Shown in pieces: positions 48,368 through 61,253 of a stretch of 64,000 nucleotides of DNA (positions are counted from its first letter, which is position 1; each line of letters opens with the position of its first letter). The stretch comes from Patiria miniata. Taxonomy: Eukaryota; Echinodermata; Asteroidea; Valvatida; Asterinidae. The translations under genes were made by a program, and so were the position numbers. The stretch lies in the NCBI RefSeq assembly GCF_015706575.1, contig NW_024037062.1, forward strand, positions 3,468,811 to 3,532,810, read 5' to 3'. The notes beneath the pieces are model-generated. The model made no database searches and was not told where the DNA came from. It saw only the letters and a program-made list of their open reading frames with translations.

Positions 48368-49044
48368 AGATGATCAGTCTGGTTGCCGCTACACAATTAG
48401 TATCGCGACCGTTTTTACTAAATTTTCTCGTTTCGCCTCTGTACCCGGCCTTTAAAATGCTTTGCGGAAAGGTGCGGAAAGCTTCTAATCATTTCTTTTT
48501 GTACCACTGTTTTAATAAAAGTCTGAACTTTCTGGATACGTGTGTACTAGTCTTTACCATTTTTATTAAAAAAAGTTCTTACAAAAATAATTACGATTTA
48601 TCAAATAGATTTTAGTTTTATGGGTTTAAATCGAAGTGGCGGCGCACACGGTAATGTTTGGCGCAATCGGTCGATATGGAAAGCGCAAGTTGAGTATTCT
48701 GGGGGGGGGGGTTATCCAAATGACTGCACACTTTTTAATTAATGGTTTTAGAAATAGCTATCAGTATTCCTCTTGGTATATCAGAATACTTGCATTTTTA
48801 GAGCCATATTGATACTTATTAGCACGGTTTGAAATGTTTGCGTGGTTACAGTTACTCGGCCCAATTCCAATAAACTCCCTACTGAGTGTTTCGTCTTAAC
48901 TCCTCCTGGGGCAAACTACGTGCCTGATGTAGACTTGACTTCAGTCGGACTTTCTATAAGTCGATATCCAAAACAACCGCTGCTAGTGACCCTCTGCATG
49001 AAGCACAAACGCCACATTAACCCGCGTGCCACTTCAGTGCCGTT
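48368..49044. other. Intron sequence, no gene called
   Basis: A 119-codon plus frame starts at 48842 but runs into the inverted-repeat element and matches nothing I know. Confidence 0.4.
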
Positions 49045-50474
49045 GTCACGGTCTCACTTCTCCGGCGTGCTAAAGCTTCTCCCATGGAGCTATCAAACAC
49101 AGCTCCATGCTTCTCCGAAAGGGAAACTATTTCGCTTCAACACGCATGTACAAAATTGCGGTGTAGTGTATATTTTCGTTAACTTTATTAATGTGTGCTG
49201 AGTTATTCGGGGTTGTGCACGTAAGATCTTAGGATGTTTGCATATACCGTTCGAATCCAGAATTTTCGTGGCGCGCACAACTCCCAATAACCAAAAAGAC
49301 TTGAAATGCACATTTATTGTAAGCCGTGGTTGCAAAAATAAAGACAAAATGGACCAAGAACGAGAAGGAACTAGACGAAGGAGTTCGTTCTTAATCATTC
49401 CTCCATGAACACACCCGTGCAGGGCATCCTAGCTCCATGAACACACCCCTTCCAAAATGTGTAGGCCTATCCTTGTGGAGACATTTCTTTGTTCCCGTGT
49501 AGTAAAGTTACACACACACACACACCCACACACATAGACTTGTTTCACATACCTAGTGTGGACTTTCCTTTCTTTTCGTGTAGTTAAGGAACACCAGTGG
49601 AAAAACTCATTTTTCTCAAACTGTGAAAACTCTTGCAACCCAATTTTTTTTCAATGATTCCCTTTAGTGTTTCTCTTCATTATGCTACAGATAAACCTAA
49701 CCCAAAAATGCCTCTAAACCTGTTTTCCAGAAATGGGGAAACACTGTGTGGACGTGGGCAAGTCCACACTTCGTCGCTGCTACCTACATTATGTGGACGT
49801 CTTTTGTTCGGAAGTCCACACTGCGTATGTAAGACAAGCTCACACCCACAAACACCACACATTCTGGAATTTGTATTCCTGTGGAGACATTTCTTTGTGC
49901 TGGAATTTACTACCTTACGGAGACATGAACACAATAGGGAACAAAAGATTGTATACGTCTCCAGAAGAACATTTCTATAGATGAATACGTCTCCACAAGA
50001 ATTTCACGAAATAGATATATGGATTTTACTCAAAAACTAGGAATTTCCAACGTAGGTTGATCTGTCGCAAATGGAAGAGTTTTAGAAAAGGGATATTTAG
50101 TCCAAATTTCAGCCCAGGAAATTAATTCTGGTTAAAATAAGAGCATTTTGAAACTTCAATTTCAAACTCGAAAACTTTACTACACGAGAACACACCCACA
50201 CACACACACACCCACCCATGCATGACGCTGGGATCAGAATGCTAATGACTTGACCCACAGGAAGTGTTACATAACACATTCTTGAGTGTCCATCAATGTG
50301 TTGTTATTAATGGGCTTTGTAGACTTCAGAATATACATTGTACATCCCGAGGAAAAGTAAGCACAGCGGACACATGAGCATGAATCGTGCTCAGGTAACT
50401 TGCACTGTAACGTGCTCAATTATCAGCCGAATCCACCCGGAGAAGCTAGCACGCTGAAAAAGTGAGACCGTGAC
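49045..50474. mobile_element. Possible 1.4 kb inverted-repeat element
   Basis: GTCACGGTCTCACTT at the left and AAGTGAGACCGTGAC at the right; similarity continues inward for about 45 bp (CGTGCTAAAGCTTCTCC). Inside, GTGGAGACATTTCTTTGT recurs in both orientations and CA repeats occur (49511-49534, 50190-50217). Whether the ends mark one transposon is uncertain. Confidence 0.5.
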
Positions 50475-51341
50475 ACCGTATAACAATTAATGCGCGGACA
50501 TTCTGCAAAGCATGCCTGCAATGATCGACAGTCAAGAAAATGTGCATAATGATTGTTGGTTTACTTAAGAAGGAATACATATGCACGATCAAATGAACAG
50601 AACTTCTCAAAATACAACGGTGTATGTATATATTACGCCTATCGTCCGGTTTGATGACGTCAATTAAGCATTAGGACGCCTACCGTAAATAAATGGTGTC
50701 ATCATTCTAGAACTTCGTCAAGTGGTTGTTTAAGGAATCATTTTGTTACGATTTAGCAACTAGTTAAAAAAAAACACTATTCGTTTACTTGCTGCTAGAG
50801 GGCGCCCTTCAAGTAGTGATGTCATCACGCCATTGTTTGTGTTTGGCATCCCACTCTAAACAGTTATACATAATTTGCATGATTGTAGTAAAATGTTTTC
50901 GTATTCAAGTTATATTCATTTCTCATTGCACTTTTCGGTAACACAGGAAGTAAAGATCGAGCGTCATATGCTCCGGAGTCAAAAATATTGCCCAGGGCAA
51001 TATTTACCACTCCGCATAAAAAAATGAACATAGTAGGGCCTACTTCAGTCAGTGCAAACTGAAAGTTAATGTCCAAACTAATTTTTCAACTTTTCACCTG
51101 AAATCGCTTGTAATTTGACCCTGATGACGTCACAAAATTCGTCACATTTTCGGACCAGGGTTCATGTTCAAACCAGGTTACCTCCTCGTCCATTCACCCG
51201 TTATTTGGAAGCAATAAGTTTTCTTATGATTTTGAGGTTTCTGTCTGTATTTTGAATTCAACTAACTTTAACTTTCCGGTAACTCCGGAAGGAAAGGTCA
51301 AGCATGTTAATGAAGGTATGGCCTATCAGATTTGCAAAGTG
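50475..51341. other. Intron sequence with isolated TGACGTCA sites
   Basis: GATGACGTCA at about 50654 and 51122 and a GCTAGAGGGCGC block at about 50793 resemble the array at 22824-24330. No exon seen. Confidence 0.45.
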
Positions 51342-52106
51342 TAGGTTTTCCCGGCCAATTTCCGATTTTTTTCTGATCATTTTCATTATCAGCCATTCAA
51401 TTTCGCGTGATGTTTAACACATATCTGATCAAATTGGGGTTTCTTTTTCATTGTTTGGGCATTCAATTTCAATTTGTTGGCACTCAAGATTTTTCTCCAA
51501 AAGTTCGTTTTCGTTTTGGGGCGTTCTATTTCGTTTTGGTGCGTTCAAATTTTTGGTTGACAATTTGAACAGAAAACCTCTAGCTGAACAGAGTCTTTCT
51601 GAATTGACATCACAGCAACGGCGTCCTCAGTAGTCCGGAAAGCATGGAAACGTTTAACTGTTTAAACAAGTGCACTTTGCAATAAGAGTATAACCAAAAA
51701 GGGATGTCAAATAGTTATCATGCATTTAAGAGGAGTCGAAATTTGCAGAAAATGTGTTCCTCAGATAAATTCATTGCATGCACTCTTTCAGAAAGAGAGG
51801 TGTGCATCTATGACGTCGGATGTAATTTACGCAGAGATAATTCAGAATTTTATAGGAATACGGTCATACAGAAAGATGCTTGATAAAATGTACAATATTG
51901 CCCATTAATATAAATGAATGTCCGATCAACCCTTACTGCCTGTTCAGATGAAACTGAATGAACAAGACGATATTTAGAATGTTAGGATAGTGAAATTGAA
52001 GGATTCTTTTTGATGAGGATATGCGTAATTTTTCAATTTTAATCTAAATTGAATGAACCAGGCGTTACATTGGATACAAAATTGGTGAAATAGCCGGGAA
52101 AACCTA
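51342..52106 (-). mobile_element. TA-target element, right-duplicon counterpart of 7532-9181
   Basis: Ends TAGGTTTTCCCGGCCAATTT and TAGCCGGGAAAACCTA; 765 bp, about half the length of the left-duplicon copy, by internal loss. The right flank matches that of 7532-9181. Confidence 0.8.
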
Positions 52107-52844
52107 TATTAACATGATTGTTTATTATTTTGTCCATGAGTTAAAAAATGACGATTTGGTAATTTGATACCCGATGACGTCATGAAGATGTACCCTCTTT
52201 ATCAGGGTTGATTTTCGTTCCATGTTTCAAGTTCCTGCTGGGAACAGGTTGAAGAAAAGTCGCTGAGAATGACGGTCCGGGGAAAAGAAAGAAAAGCTCG
52301 TACGATTCTAAAACGATGGCCGGGTTGTGGCAGATTCTCCAAATATAAATATAAGCTGCCGTACTCAAGGATAATTAATTTCACTAAAAGCGTGATCACT
52401 GAAGCCTTTCTGTATTTTATGTTATGTCATTTATAATTCATTAACCACCGGAATACACATAAAGGAACGCAGTCATCAAGTGCTTGCTTTCTGCTTCATT
52501 GCTTGCCAGTATTGTTGATAGGTTATTAAATATGAATTTAAAATTTCCTCCATCGTGGATTTTTTAATGATGATTTTGCACTTAAATGCAAGCCAGTAGA
52601 ATCGGACTTACAAGAGACTGACTGAGACCTCATAGTGTGTAAATTCATGTACATCTTCCTGATCCGAAAGTCACAGGGAGCAATGATACTGGGAAGAAGT
52701 AAAAATATTCAAACGATATGAGACAGGGAGGTACTGATAAAGGGGATGATTCAGTCGTTGGTTAATGAGTATGAAGACAAACATTGGTTCAATGCCTTTT
52801 AAAGTATGAAGAAGTCAGCCAAGAATAGGCCCACCTTTTCAATA
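52107..52844. other. Spacer between TA-target elements with copy-specific 240 bp
   Basis: Matches 9182-9680 except for 52313-52556, which is absent there. The extra segment has no clear terminal repeats, so it may be an insertion here or a loss in the left copy. No gene. Confidence 0.5.
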
Positions 52845-53572
52845 TAGGTTTTCCCAGAGAAATTCCGATTTGTTCTAATCAGTTTCATTATCAGCCATTA
52901 AATTTCGCGTGAGTTTTGCACATGTGGTCAAATTGGCAGTAAGCCATCGAGCAACCCTTTCCCACAAATGTTTTCAATTAGCAGATTTTGGATGACTAAT
53001 TTGAAAGAAAAAACCCTAAACTAAACAGTGTCTTCCTGAAATGACATCACAGTAACAGTGCGCTCATACGTAGTCCAGAAAAAGCATGGACACTTTTAAA
53101 TGTTTAAAGAAGTGCACTTTTGCAATAAGATTAACCAAAAAATGTTGTCAAATGTGTATTTTTTTTACATTTCACAAAGAGTTAAACAAAAAGAATTCCT
53201 GAGAAAAATTCATTGCACATACCCTTTAATTGAGAAAGAAAGGCTTCTTCGGAATGAAGACATTGAATATGAGTAACGCTAAGGAATACGGACACGTATG
53301 TAGTCTTAAAAGATGTTTGACAAAATGTGAAATATGTTTGCCCATTAATGAAAACGAATGCCCGATCAACCCCTAAATGCTGCGTTAGACAAAATTAAAT
53401 GAACAACGCGAACTTTTAATATGAACGCATCTTTGATGGGGACGATAATGAATTGAATAATTCTTTTTGATTGTGAAATGCCGATCTGCGTGATCTTTCA
53501 ATGTCAATCTAAATCGAATGAGCTAGGCGTTAAAATGAGTAAAAACGTGGTGAAATTGGCCGGGAAAACCTA
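52845..53572 (-). mobile_element. TA-target element, 728 bp
   Basis: Ends TAGGTTTTCCCAGAGAAATT and GGCCGGGAAAACCTA, TA on the left flank. Counterpart of the composite copy at 9682-11253. Confidence 0.75.
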
Positions 53573-53645
53573 TTATAAGACAAATATCACTGTCGATTCA
53601 AATTAAAATTAACAAATTGGTCCACGGTTGTCACTATTTTTATTA

Positions 53646-54118
53646 TAGGCTTTCCCGGCTATTTCAAAACGTTCTTCATTCGAATTCACTGTTTCTAATA
53701 TTCAAATTCGTCCATCAACATCCATTTAGTGCACTTCCAATGTTTAATTGTGTCTTTGTCAGACAATTTCAAATTCAGTTCATACAAGCAAATTCAAACC
53801 ATGATTACACGTTTTCGTCCGGGAGAATTCTATCTCGTCTCATCTACGCCAAACCTTTCAAATACGTCTTATTGATTTATATAAGACGAATTCGATCTCT
53901 GAATGCTACCATTCGGAAACAGTTTAGACGAATTTAATCTGTAATGTCGAATATTCTCGACCCGGTGACTAAAGAGGGTGACAAAACTTTGTAATTAAAT
54001 GGTAAATGACTAATTTAAGTGGTTTTCTTTAAGCATTTGATTTTTTTTCTCGGACGAAATTGAATTTTAGAGTTGTTGAATTTGAATGGAAATGTTTTTA
54101 AATAGCCGGGAAAACCTA
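53646..54118 (+). mobile_element. Short TA-target element, both ends present (473 bp)
   Basis: Ends TAGGCTTTCCCGGCTATTTC and AAATAGCCGGGAAAACCTA, flanked by TA. The interior differs from the long elements, sharing only the tips and the GAATTGAATGA style, so it is a subfamily. Confidence 0.8.
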
Positions 54119-54780
54119 TAGTATCTTAAAACGTAACATTGCCAATGCCTTTCTGGTAATATTGTTCCTCTCATCAATTTGATCATAAAGTAAGCCTCGT
54201 TCATTTATGATGCAGTTACTCCGGGAAAATACAAAAAAGAGGCACAACCATTAATTGCTAGTTTTCTGCCTCGTCTTTTCGCCCAAATGTCAATTAGGCA
54301 TCGATAAAAATAAATAAATTAAGTCAAATTATCCATGACATTTCAATTGTGTAGTTCACTGAAAAGCAGAGCCAAAATAAAAAAAACTGAAAGCGGATTA
54401 CTCCATGAACTTATGTTTTTTCATCACAGAGTTTTGGCAACCCCTCGGGGTAACCCATCGGATACGCACCAATGGCGGCGATTTCTAGTCAGGATTTGGA
54501 AGGCACAGCTGCGTCGACAGACGAATCTCCGGGGGGGGGGGAAGGAAGGGGAGATTGTCATGCAGGCATATTAATGGTTCGAGCTTAGTGGTAGCCCGCT
54601 AGCCAAATGCGAGTAAATACACCGGCGGGCTAGTCAAAGCACTTGTTACATTACAGTGTAATAATACGTTGGTCTTGTTAATGACTTATACTTTTATAAG
54701 GAGATATTTCAAGGGGGAATTAACTTAAATTATGTGGTATAGTTTAATGTTTGTAATGTAAAGTTGAATGTATTTTAAAG
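54119..54780. other. Duplicon spacer, no gene seen
   Basis: Matches 11690-12358. A shorter G-run than the left copy at about 54531-54540. Confidence 0.5.
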
Positions 54781-55262
54781 AGGTTGTGGAATGCGCGAAG
54801 ACATTTCCGTCATTCTTCGGGTATATGTAGCCTAAGGTGAGATAAAATAAAAACGACTATTGTTTCTGTCATAAAATGAGTACAAAAGGTACTTTTGAGA
54901 GCTGATCTTCAAGTCCTGTCATGCCTGTTCCGACCCGAAAGTGTGCTTTGTGTAAAAGTCGTCGTTGCGGGCAGCAAACAAAACACAGTAAATCGTGACG
55001 TTATAAACAGGACTCCCGATGCAAAGTAGCATAAACGAGTCCTGTTTATTACGTCACGATTTACTGTGTTTTGTTTGCTGCCCGCAACGACGACTTTTAC
55101 ACAAATTGCACGTTCGGGTCGAAACAGGACCTGAAAAATAGCTCTCAAAAGTACCCTTTGTACTCATTTCATGACAGAAACAATAGTCGTTTTTATTTCA
55201 TCACACCTTAGGCTACATATACCCAAACAATGACGGAAATGTTTTCGAGCATTCCACAACCT
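54781..55262. mobile_element. 482-bp near-perfect palindrome, right copy only
   Basis: AGGTTGTGGAATGC at the start and GCATTCCACAACCT at the end; arms stay complementary to the centre near 55021 with few mismatches. The left copy has continuous sequence here (about 12358). A foldback MITE inserted after the duplication is the simplest reading; the target duplication is not clear. Confidence 0.85.
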
Positions 55263-55530
55263 ATTTTGAGCACAAAAACCACGACACCTTCTATTGTATA
55301 CCACTGTATATAAATGGCAATCAACCAAATCAATCAATCAATCAATCAATCAGAACTATTAAAAGTCCCCCTGGCGAGTCAAAATTATTGAAATAAGGCA
55401 TGCAACATTTTCGTGTATCCGCGGATTTTAGCGTTTTTAATGGGAATTGCGGCCTAAAATCCCCGAAAATGTCATGTTTTGGATTGATTAATACTTATCC
55501 TATTTCAAAGGTCTGGTTGAAAGGAAACTA

Positions 55531-55945
55531 TAGGTTTTCCCGGCGAATTTCCGCATTTTTCTAATCAGTTTCAATATCAGCCATTCAATTTCGCGTGAGT
55601 TTTGCACATGTGGTCCAATTAGGGTTTCTTTTTCATTTGGGTTTCATTCAATTTCATTTTTAGGCAGCCAAGATTTTGCTGTGAATGTTCGTTTTCGTTT
55701 TCGGGCAGCCTATTTCGTTTTGGTGCTTTCAAGACTTAACTCGTAGCAGTCTGAAATTTAGTCTTTGCAATATTTTTACGGTTGACGCATTCAAATTAGC
55801 GAACATCTGTGCGCTTATAACGTATTACCATGCTTTTCGTTTCTTATTCGTTTATGGGCAATCGCTTTCATTGTTTGATCATTTAAATTAGTAAGATTTT
55901 TTAATCGATATTTTTTCCTTTTTTTCTCCGAGGTTCATTCCCCCC
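55531..55945 (+). mobile_element. TA-target element, one-ended copy (right duplicon)
   Basis: Counterpart of 12625-13035: starts TAGGTTTTCCCGGCGAATTT and stops at the G/C-run after TCTCCGAGGTTCATT without a second terminal repeat. Confidence 0.7.
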
Positions 55946-55967
55946 TCAAAGTATCTCGTTTTACTAT

Positions 55968-56125
55968 CTTAATCAACTGCTTATTTTCTCGGTTAAACGA
56001 TTTATTATCTTGTTTAAACGATTAATTATCTCGTTTAAACAACTTGTTTATCTCGTTTAAACGACGGATTTTATCTGGTTTAAACGACTTTTTTATCTGG
56101 TTTAAACGACTTTATCTTATAAATT
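55968..56125 (+). repeat. GTTTAAACGA tandem repeat, long allele
   Basis: About seven units of roughly 20 bp with TTATCTSGTTTAAACGA cores; about three units in the left copy. Confidence 0.75.
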
Positions 56126-57065
56126 AATAATTTGTCTCTCGTTCAAACGAGCCTAGGCGCACTATTAAAGTGAAATTCGCGCTACTAAGGTGTTCCCCAT
56201 CTGCCCTCTCGCATCTCGCATCTGGTGTGGATGACCTGACCTTTGTGTCGCAAGTTGTAATATGCACATTTTGAACAATTATCATCTCGACTCATGCAAA
56301 CGCAATTGGCATTTAGGAAGGAGACGAGGCAGGCATGAGTTTACAATCAAGTAAAAGCTTTATGTGGCCTCTCTGGGCTCCCTTACGTTTTGTACTAAAT
56401 AAATGTAGTCGGGCACCATATGCAGACGTTGTTGTAATTTTGTAATTGTGCGTCTGGCAGCCAGACTGAGGGAGTTGTGGTCATGTATCTGGAACATGTA
56501 AACGCGTTTTAATTAGCGCAATTAACCAGCATAATAACCAACGTGGCAGCTCATGCACGATGTCGATATCGCTGTAGTGTGTGGTCCTACGTTACCGTTT
56601 TCTCTGACTTTTGTCTTGACTATCCAAATTTCGTGTATTTTTAGTATTTTGGACATGTCCGGGATGTTTTTCTTTATCTGTCGACATAGCTTCCTGAACT
56701 AAAACAATCACACCACAAATATGATATGAGAGATCAAACTAAAGAAAATAGTATAGACAAGAATACATAATTTTGAAGTTAATCGTGTGCTACTTCATTC
56801 AATTTTGTTCTGCGATCATGAATGCACGCGCCATCAGTAGTACCGATCGATAGTAGCGCAGCAGCGACATGCAAATGGGGGGGAGGGACTCAAATGCGTC
56901 CCTGTAACGGCGGGCAAGATAGAGGGCTCCCTTTCATAATTTTAATTGACATTGGAAGCACTCTGGGTTGCGGAAAAAGACCCATTACTATTTTCTTTTT
57001 CTTTTTTATTGAAATGGGATTCGGTACAAAACCTGTTCTCGAAACAATCGCACATTTTTCCTCAG

Positions 57066-57200
57066 GTGACTCTTCGTGCTCTGTGGAGGGACCTCTCGGG
57101 ATGGAAGATGGTCGCATCCCGGATGAACGCATCACAGCTTCGTCTTTTTGGCAGAACCGCGCTGATCATGCCCCACCCAGGGCCAGGCTTAATATTCAAG
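57066..57200 (+). CDS. Secreted discoidin-domain gene (right copy), exon 3: start of F5/8 type C domain
   Basis: The acceptor is TTTTTCCTCAG and the donor CAAG|GTAAAC, phase 1 to phase 1. It encodes the N-terminal third of a discoidin (F5/8 type C) domain. CSVEGPLGMEDGRIPDERI holds the first conserved Cys and the GM-E-G-I-D-I pattern, followed by TASSFW and RARLN. Family members bind phospholipid heads or glycans through loops at one end of a beta barrel, and TASSFW and the residues after it are in the first loop. Against the left copy (14068-14202) I count 14 base differences in 135, giving eight replaced residues and two silent changes; several replacements fall right after TASSFW. The domain family call is secure; ligand and function are unknown. 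Confidence 0.88.
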
Positions 57201-57268
57201 GTAAACATTTGTATTTCAGACTAACCACGTTATACTTCGTACAGCCATTTAAAAGACAATACAGTTGT

Positions 57269-57648
57269 TTAACCCTAAAGGGGCCGGGGCGAAATCCGCC
57301 CCCCCCCTCAACTTTTTCCGCGATAGCCTTGAAAAAAGAATGTCGCGACCCGAGCTGTTCGTCTGACTTTTTAGCTACGAGCCTTGCCCATCTTTTGATA
57401 CCAAAAACATTTTTAAAAAATTCCGACGCAAACTGAATTTCCCCATAAACGTAGTGTACACAGAGCATTCGTGCATATGAATAATTAATTAGCCATAATT
57501 CCAAAATCCTTTGACCTATAGTCATGAAATTTCTTGGGTATGTTCATGGTAAGTGCATGTACTGAGTTTCAAAATTTTTCGTCACTCGATGGCCGACATC
57601 TTAGGGGGCTGAGAGATGGTCCAAATAACCTGGCCCTTTTAGGGTTAA
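57269..57648 (+). mobile_element. piggyBac-like MITE (right duplicon)
   Basis: TTAACCCTAAAGGGGCCGGG to CCCTTTTAGGGTTAA; same site as 14271-14650, with TTAA intact on both sides. Confidence 0.85.
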
Positions 57649-59809
57649 AGGGATATTATACGGCTTGAAATTCACGAAATTATTATGTTGTTAGGGATGT
57701 TTCTTTTTACTATTTCAAATGTCTGGTTGAAAGGAAACTAACCTAATGTCTTACCGTTCCTGAGAAAAGACGGATTAACAGTTGTTTACATCGCACGCGG
57801 TGGACTTTGTGGCATACATATACGCATTTCCCGACGTTTTCATTCAATGTACAGTTCAAGTCGTGTGTGTCACAATACACAAAGTACTAACACAAATGTT
57901 GTTTCTCGCACGTCCGCATTATCAATACACTGTGTCATGCCAGATTCACAACTAGCACTAAACAGCTCTATTTTTGAGACTCACTATTTTGACACCCAAA
58001 ATTAGTTGTCGCATGGTTCACGCAAGAATCACACAAAAATAACCAGTTTTAAATGATGGTTGTGTAAACGTTTATGTCTTACCATTAAATGCTCTTTCCA
58101 TTTAATATAATTTCATTAAAATGCATTTTGTAGCCCAATTGGGCGCATTCGCAATGTCCCTTCAGTTGCACAATTTACTGCTCGATTTGTGGTTGATTCG
58201 TAGTAACCTAATCCATTACGACTGTGCACTAAAAAAACGTGCGGACGTCAATAGTCGGACGATATCGGCAAAATGTCATCAGGAAGTTATATGGGTTAAG
58301 GGTCCCTGCTGCGCATTGTGATGCGTGCAGCTATCGTACGCGTAACCAGCAATGCGACCGACCACCAAGGCGGCCCCGAAGAGCCGACAATACGTTGGGC
58401 GTCGCTGCAGGGGGGTGGGGTGTCACAACCCCCATTAGACATTTTTGTCGGTGAAATCATGGTGCTGTCGGCAAAAAAGTGAAGAATAGAGAAAGAAGTA
58501 ACAGAAAGAGAGAAGAAGAAAATATTGAGAGTGTAAATAATAGACACCGTTGCTCAAAACCCTGCGAAGCTAACATCCGGTTCTGAATTCCTTGGCAAAA
58601 AAAATTGTACACTGTGTCAAGACTGTCATGTCGGCACGAGCTGCCGCGCGAGCTCGCTTCATATATGGCGGTTGACAGCTACGGCTAAGTGATGACTCAA
58701 AACCATGGATCAAGCTAAAGCTAAAGAAGGCAAAACTCGAAAGAGTGTCGAGCTTCAGTTTGATGTAATGTTTGTGATGTAATACATCAACTTTGATGAC
58801 CCCCCCCCCCCATCTCCCTAAACACGAGCCAGTACATTAAAAAAGTCAGGGGAAAGTGGCCAGGAAATGCTTCAGATTGCACCACAGAGCACACAATCCA
58901 GAACTTTTAGGTGGGCCCCGGACCCCACGCCTTCAGGGCTTCGCGCTCTCCGCTCGCATATAACAGAAATTCACTTTAGGATTTAAGGTATATTCCATCA
59001 TTTGTAATTTGTGCATTTTGTTCGTTTGAAGCCACAAAAGTGCTCAAAATCAGCTGTATATTTCGAGAAAAAACAGCATTTTAGGATCTCGATTTCAAAT
59101 CAAAAGTTGCTGAATCATGTTTTGAATTGGCCTGAATTCAGCGTCCGGCAAGACACGTTTTCACTGAGCCGATTGCAGCTACGCGAAGTCGCGCACTGAT
59201 CCGACGAATTATAGCAACGGCGTGCGCGTGTGCATCGTGTCAACGCTTGCGCGCGCTTCGCTGAATATAAAAACGAACTACTACGGAAATTTCTAACGGT
59301 GCTTCTTAAAACGCACCGTTGGAAAGGCATTCCTTCGTTGATTTCTTCAAAATGACAGCTTGCCAGAAAGAATAATTTCACAGGGAGTTTAGTCCCCTTG
59401 CTATCTTTCAACCAAGTATGTTTTTTCAACAATAATTAAGTCAGTCACTTTTTGGATAGCTGCAAATGATGGACTATAGCTTTAAAGACCCCCCCCCCCC
59501 CCGGCTGGGATCAGGGAACGGGCCTGCACAAGGTATGCTTACGTGGGCGTGTACACGCCAGCAGCGTATCGAGCTTTTGATTTCGGGGGGGGGGGGCAAC
59601 TGCACATCAGCGCCGAAATGTAGACACGTTTTTTGTCTTCGGACACTTGCCCTCCGTAAAATCAAAAAGCGGGGGAGGGGGGGGGGGGGTGTCTGGTTTC
59701 CATCTTCCAAATGGGGGCACTCTTCAACACTGACCATTATTATGCATACTACATATCAAATGAAGATTTTCACGGCTCATTTTAATGGTTGTTGAATGGG
59801 TTTTCTTTA
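57649..59809. other. Intron 3 of complete discoidin gene, repeats only
   Basis: Aligns with 14651-16881. One unit of the TCAGATTGCACCACAGAGCA fragment at 58870-58935 instead of two; about 65 bp extra near 59150-59215. No exon seen. Confidence 0.5.
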
Positions 59810-60090
59810 GGCCAAAAAAAGGTCTCCGGTTTCTGGTATGGAACTTGCCCAAAAAGTGGTGCGGCGATATTATGGGAGACCAGAGAGGGCACATAAAGCT
59901 TATTCTCGATCATAACCCCATCTAAAAACACGCTAAAATTGTGCAGCAGCAGGATTCATGTCAAACCAGTGAGTTTGGCGGTTTTGAGACATCATCTTTC
60001 ATTGAAAAAAAAAAACTTTTTCATTTTGCCGACGCGCATTGCTACGGCGACGCGCGCGCATACCAGAAACAGGAGACTTTTTTTTTGGCC
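59810..60090 (+). mobile_element. Harbinger-like MITE (right duplicon)
   Basis: Same insertion as 16882-17162, with TTA on each side of GGCC ends. Confidence 0.8.
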
Positions 60091-60479
60091 TTAGTGGGAT
60101 TGATGTCAGAGGAACTCTATAAACATAACTGAAAATTAATTCCATTCAGAGTAATCAACATAATAAACCATTATAATACAGATGTGGGGGAATTAGAAAT
60201 GGATTTAATTAAGGGGTCTTTTGGGGCGGAAATTATCAATTATTTTGTGTGACGGTCCGTCGGCAAATTTCATGATGACACCCCCCCTTTCAAAATGGTC
60301 TAGCGACGCCCGTGGACGATACGCTAGTGAACTTAGTCGTCTAGCGTTGGGTCAGACAAAGATTATTGGCAAAGATCATTGTTAAACATACCTCGAAGTC
60401 CAAATTTGAGCCAGATTCCTGCAATATGGCTAAATCGTTGAATGCAGTAAGAAATCTTAGGTTTTTTGTTGTTGTACAG

Positions 60480-60688
60480 GATACGCTGCAGCATGGTGTA
60501 ACGAAGAAACCACTGATAACATCAGTCCATGGATACAGGTTGACTTCGTTGACACAGTCACCATCACTGGTCTGATCACCCAGGGGCGTGGAGATAACGA
60601 CCAAAGGGTGACGGAGTACCAAGTGACGTACAGCGATGACGGTCAGTCCTGGCATCACGTGACTGATGCAGACGGCACAACAATGAAG
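60480..60688 (+). CDS. Secreted discoidin-domain gene (right copy), exon 4: core of F5/8 type C domain
   Basis: The acceptor is TTGTTGTACAG and the donor ATGAAG|GTATAT, with phase 1 entry and phase 0 exit. It encodes the centre of the discoidin domain: AAAWCN, SPWIQVDF, TVTITGLITQGRG, VTEYQVTYSDDGQSW, TDADGT. Those are the family signature segments. The length is 209 nt, six fewer than the left copy: two codons are missing in frame in the loop after TQGRGD, and the family-typical Trp of QWVTEY is Arg here (QRVTEY). Against the left copy I count 16 substitutions, 12 of them amino-acid replacing. Frame and splice sites are intact despite this divergence, which argues for a working protein. Confidence 0.88.
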
Positions 60689-60869
60689 GTATATAGTCAG
60701 GTTGCATACGGTTGGAATCGTGAACGACTGGTCCCAAGCACCAAACTCAGCAGATAGATTCTTATAGCCCTAGTGAAGATATTTAGAAGGGGTGCTCACC
60801 CGAAATTCTTTTGGGAAGAGTGCCTAATTTGCATATTAAAGCGTTAATGAGTGCAACTTTAGAGTATAA

Positions 60870-60871
60870 TA
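60870..60871. other. Unfilled TA site of the 6.4 kb element
   Basis: GTATAA-TA-GTAGCC here against GTATAA-TA, 6,400 bp, TA-GTAGCC at 17937-24352. The site shows no leftover bases, so either the element never entered or it left precisely. Confidence 0.85.
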
Positions 60872-61253
60872 GTAGCCATTTTGGATCGTTACTATGTCCT
60901 CATATTATTATCCAGTCAGTCTTAAATGCTTTAGCAAATGTTATTGAAGTAAGGATGTGTAAGTGAAATCCCCAAAATATACTTTTCAAAAAATTTAAAA
61001 AAAATACTTTTCAAAAAATTAAAAGTGGGAAAACTATATTACACTGTAGGGATTAACGATTTATGCAAATTAGGCACCCTTCCTTTCTTAATTTTTTACT
61101 CTAGGGCTTTAACAATCTATCTGCCAAATTTGGTGGTTTGAACCAGTCGGTCACGATCTTGTCCAAAATTGGGTCTAAGCTTTCTGACTAATAGAAATGT
61201 TTAAAGGTATCAAAATGTCAAAAGTTGTTTTGCTGACTATGTTACGACATAAT

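Noticed and set aside
48842-49201. 119-codon plus frame
   Set aside because: No recognisable motif, no splice signals that fit the discoidin gene, and it overlaps the left end of an inverted-repeat element.
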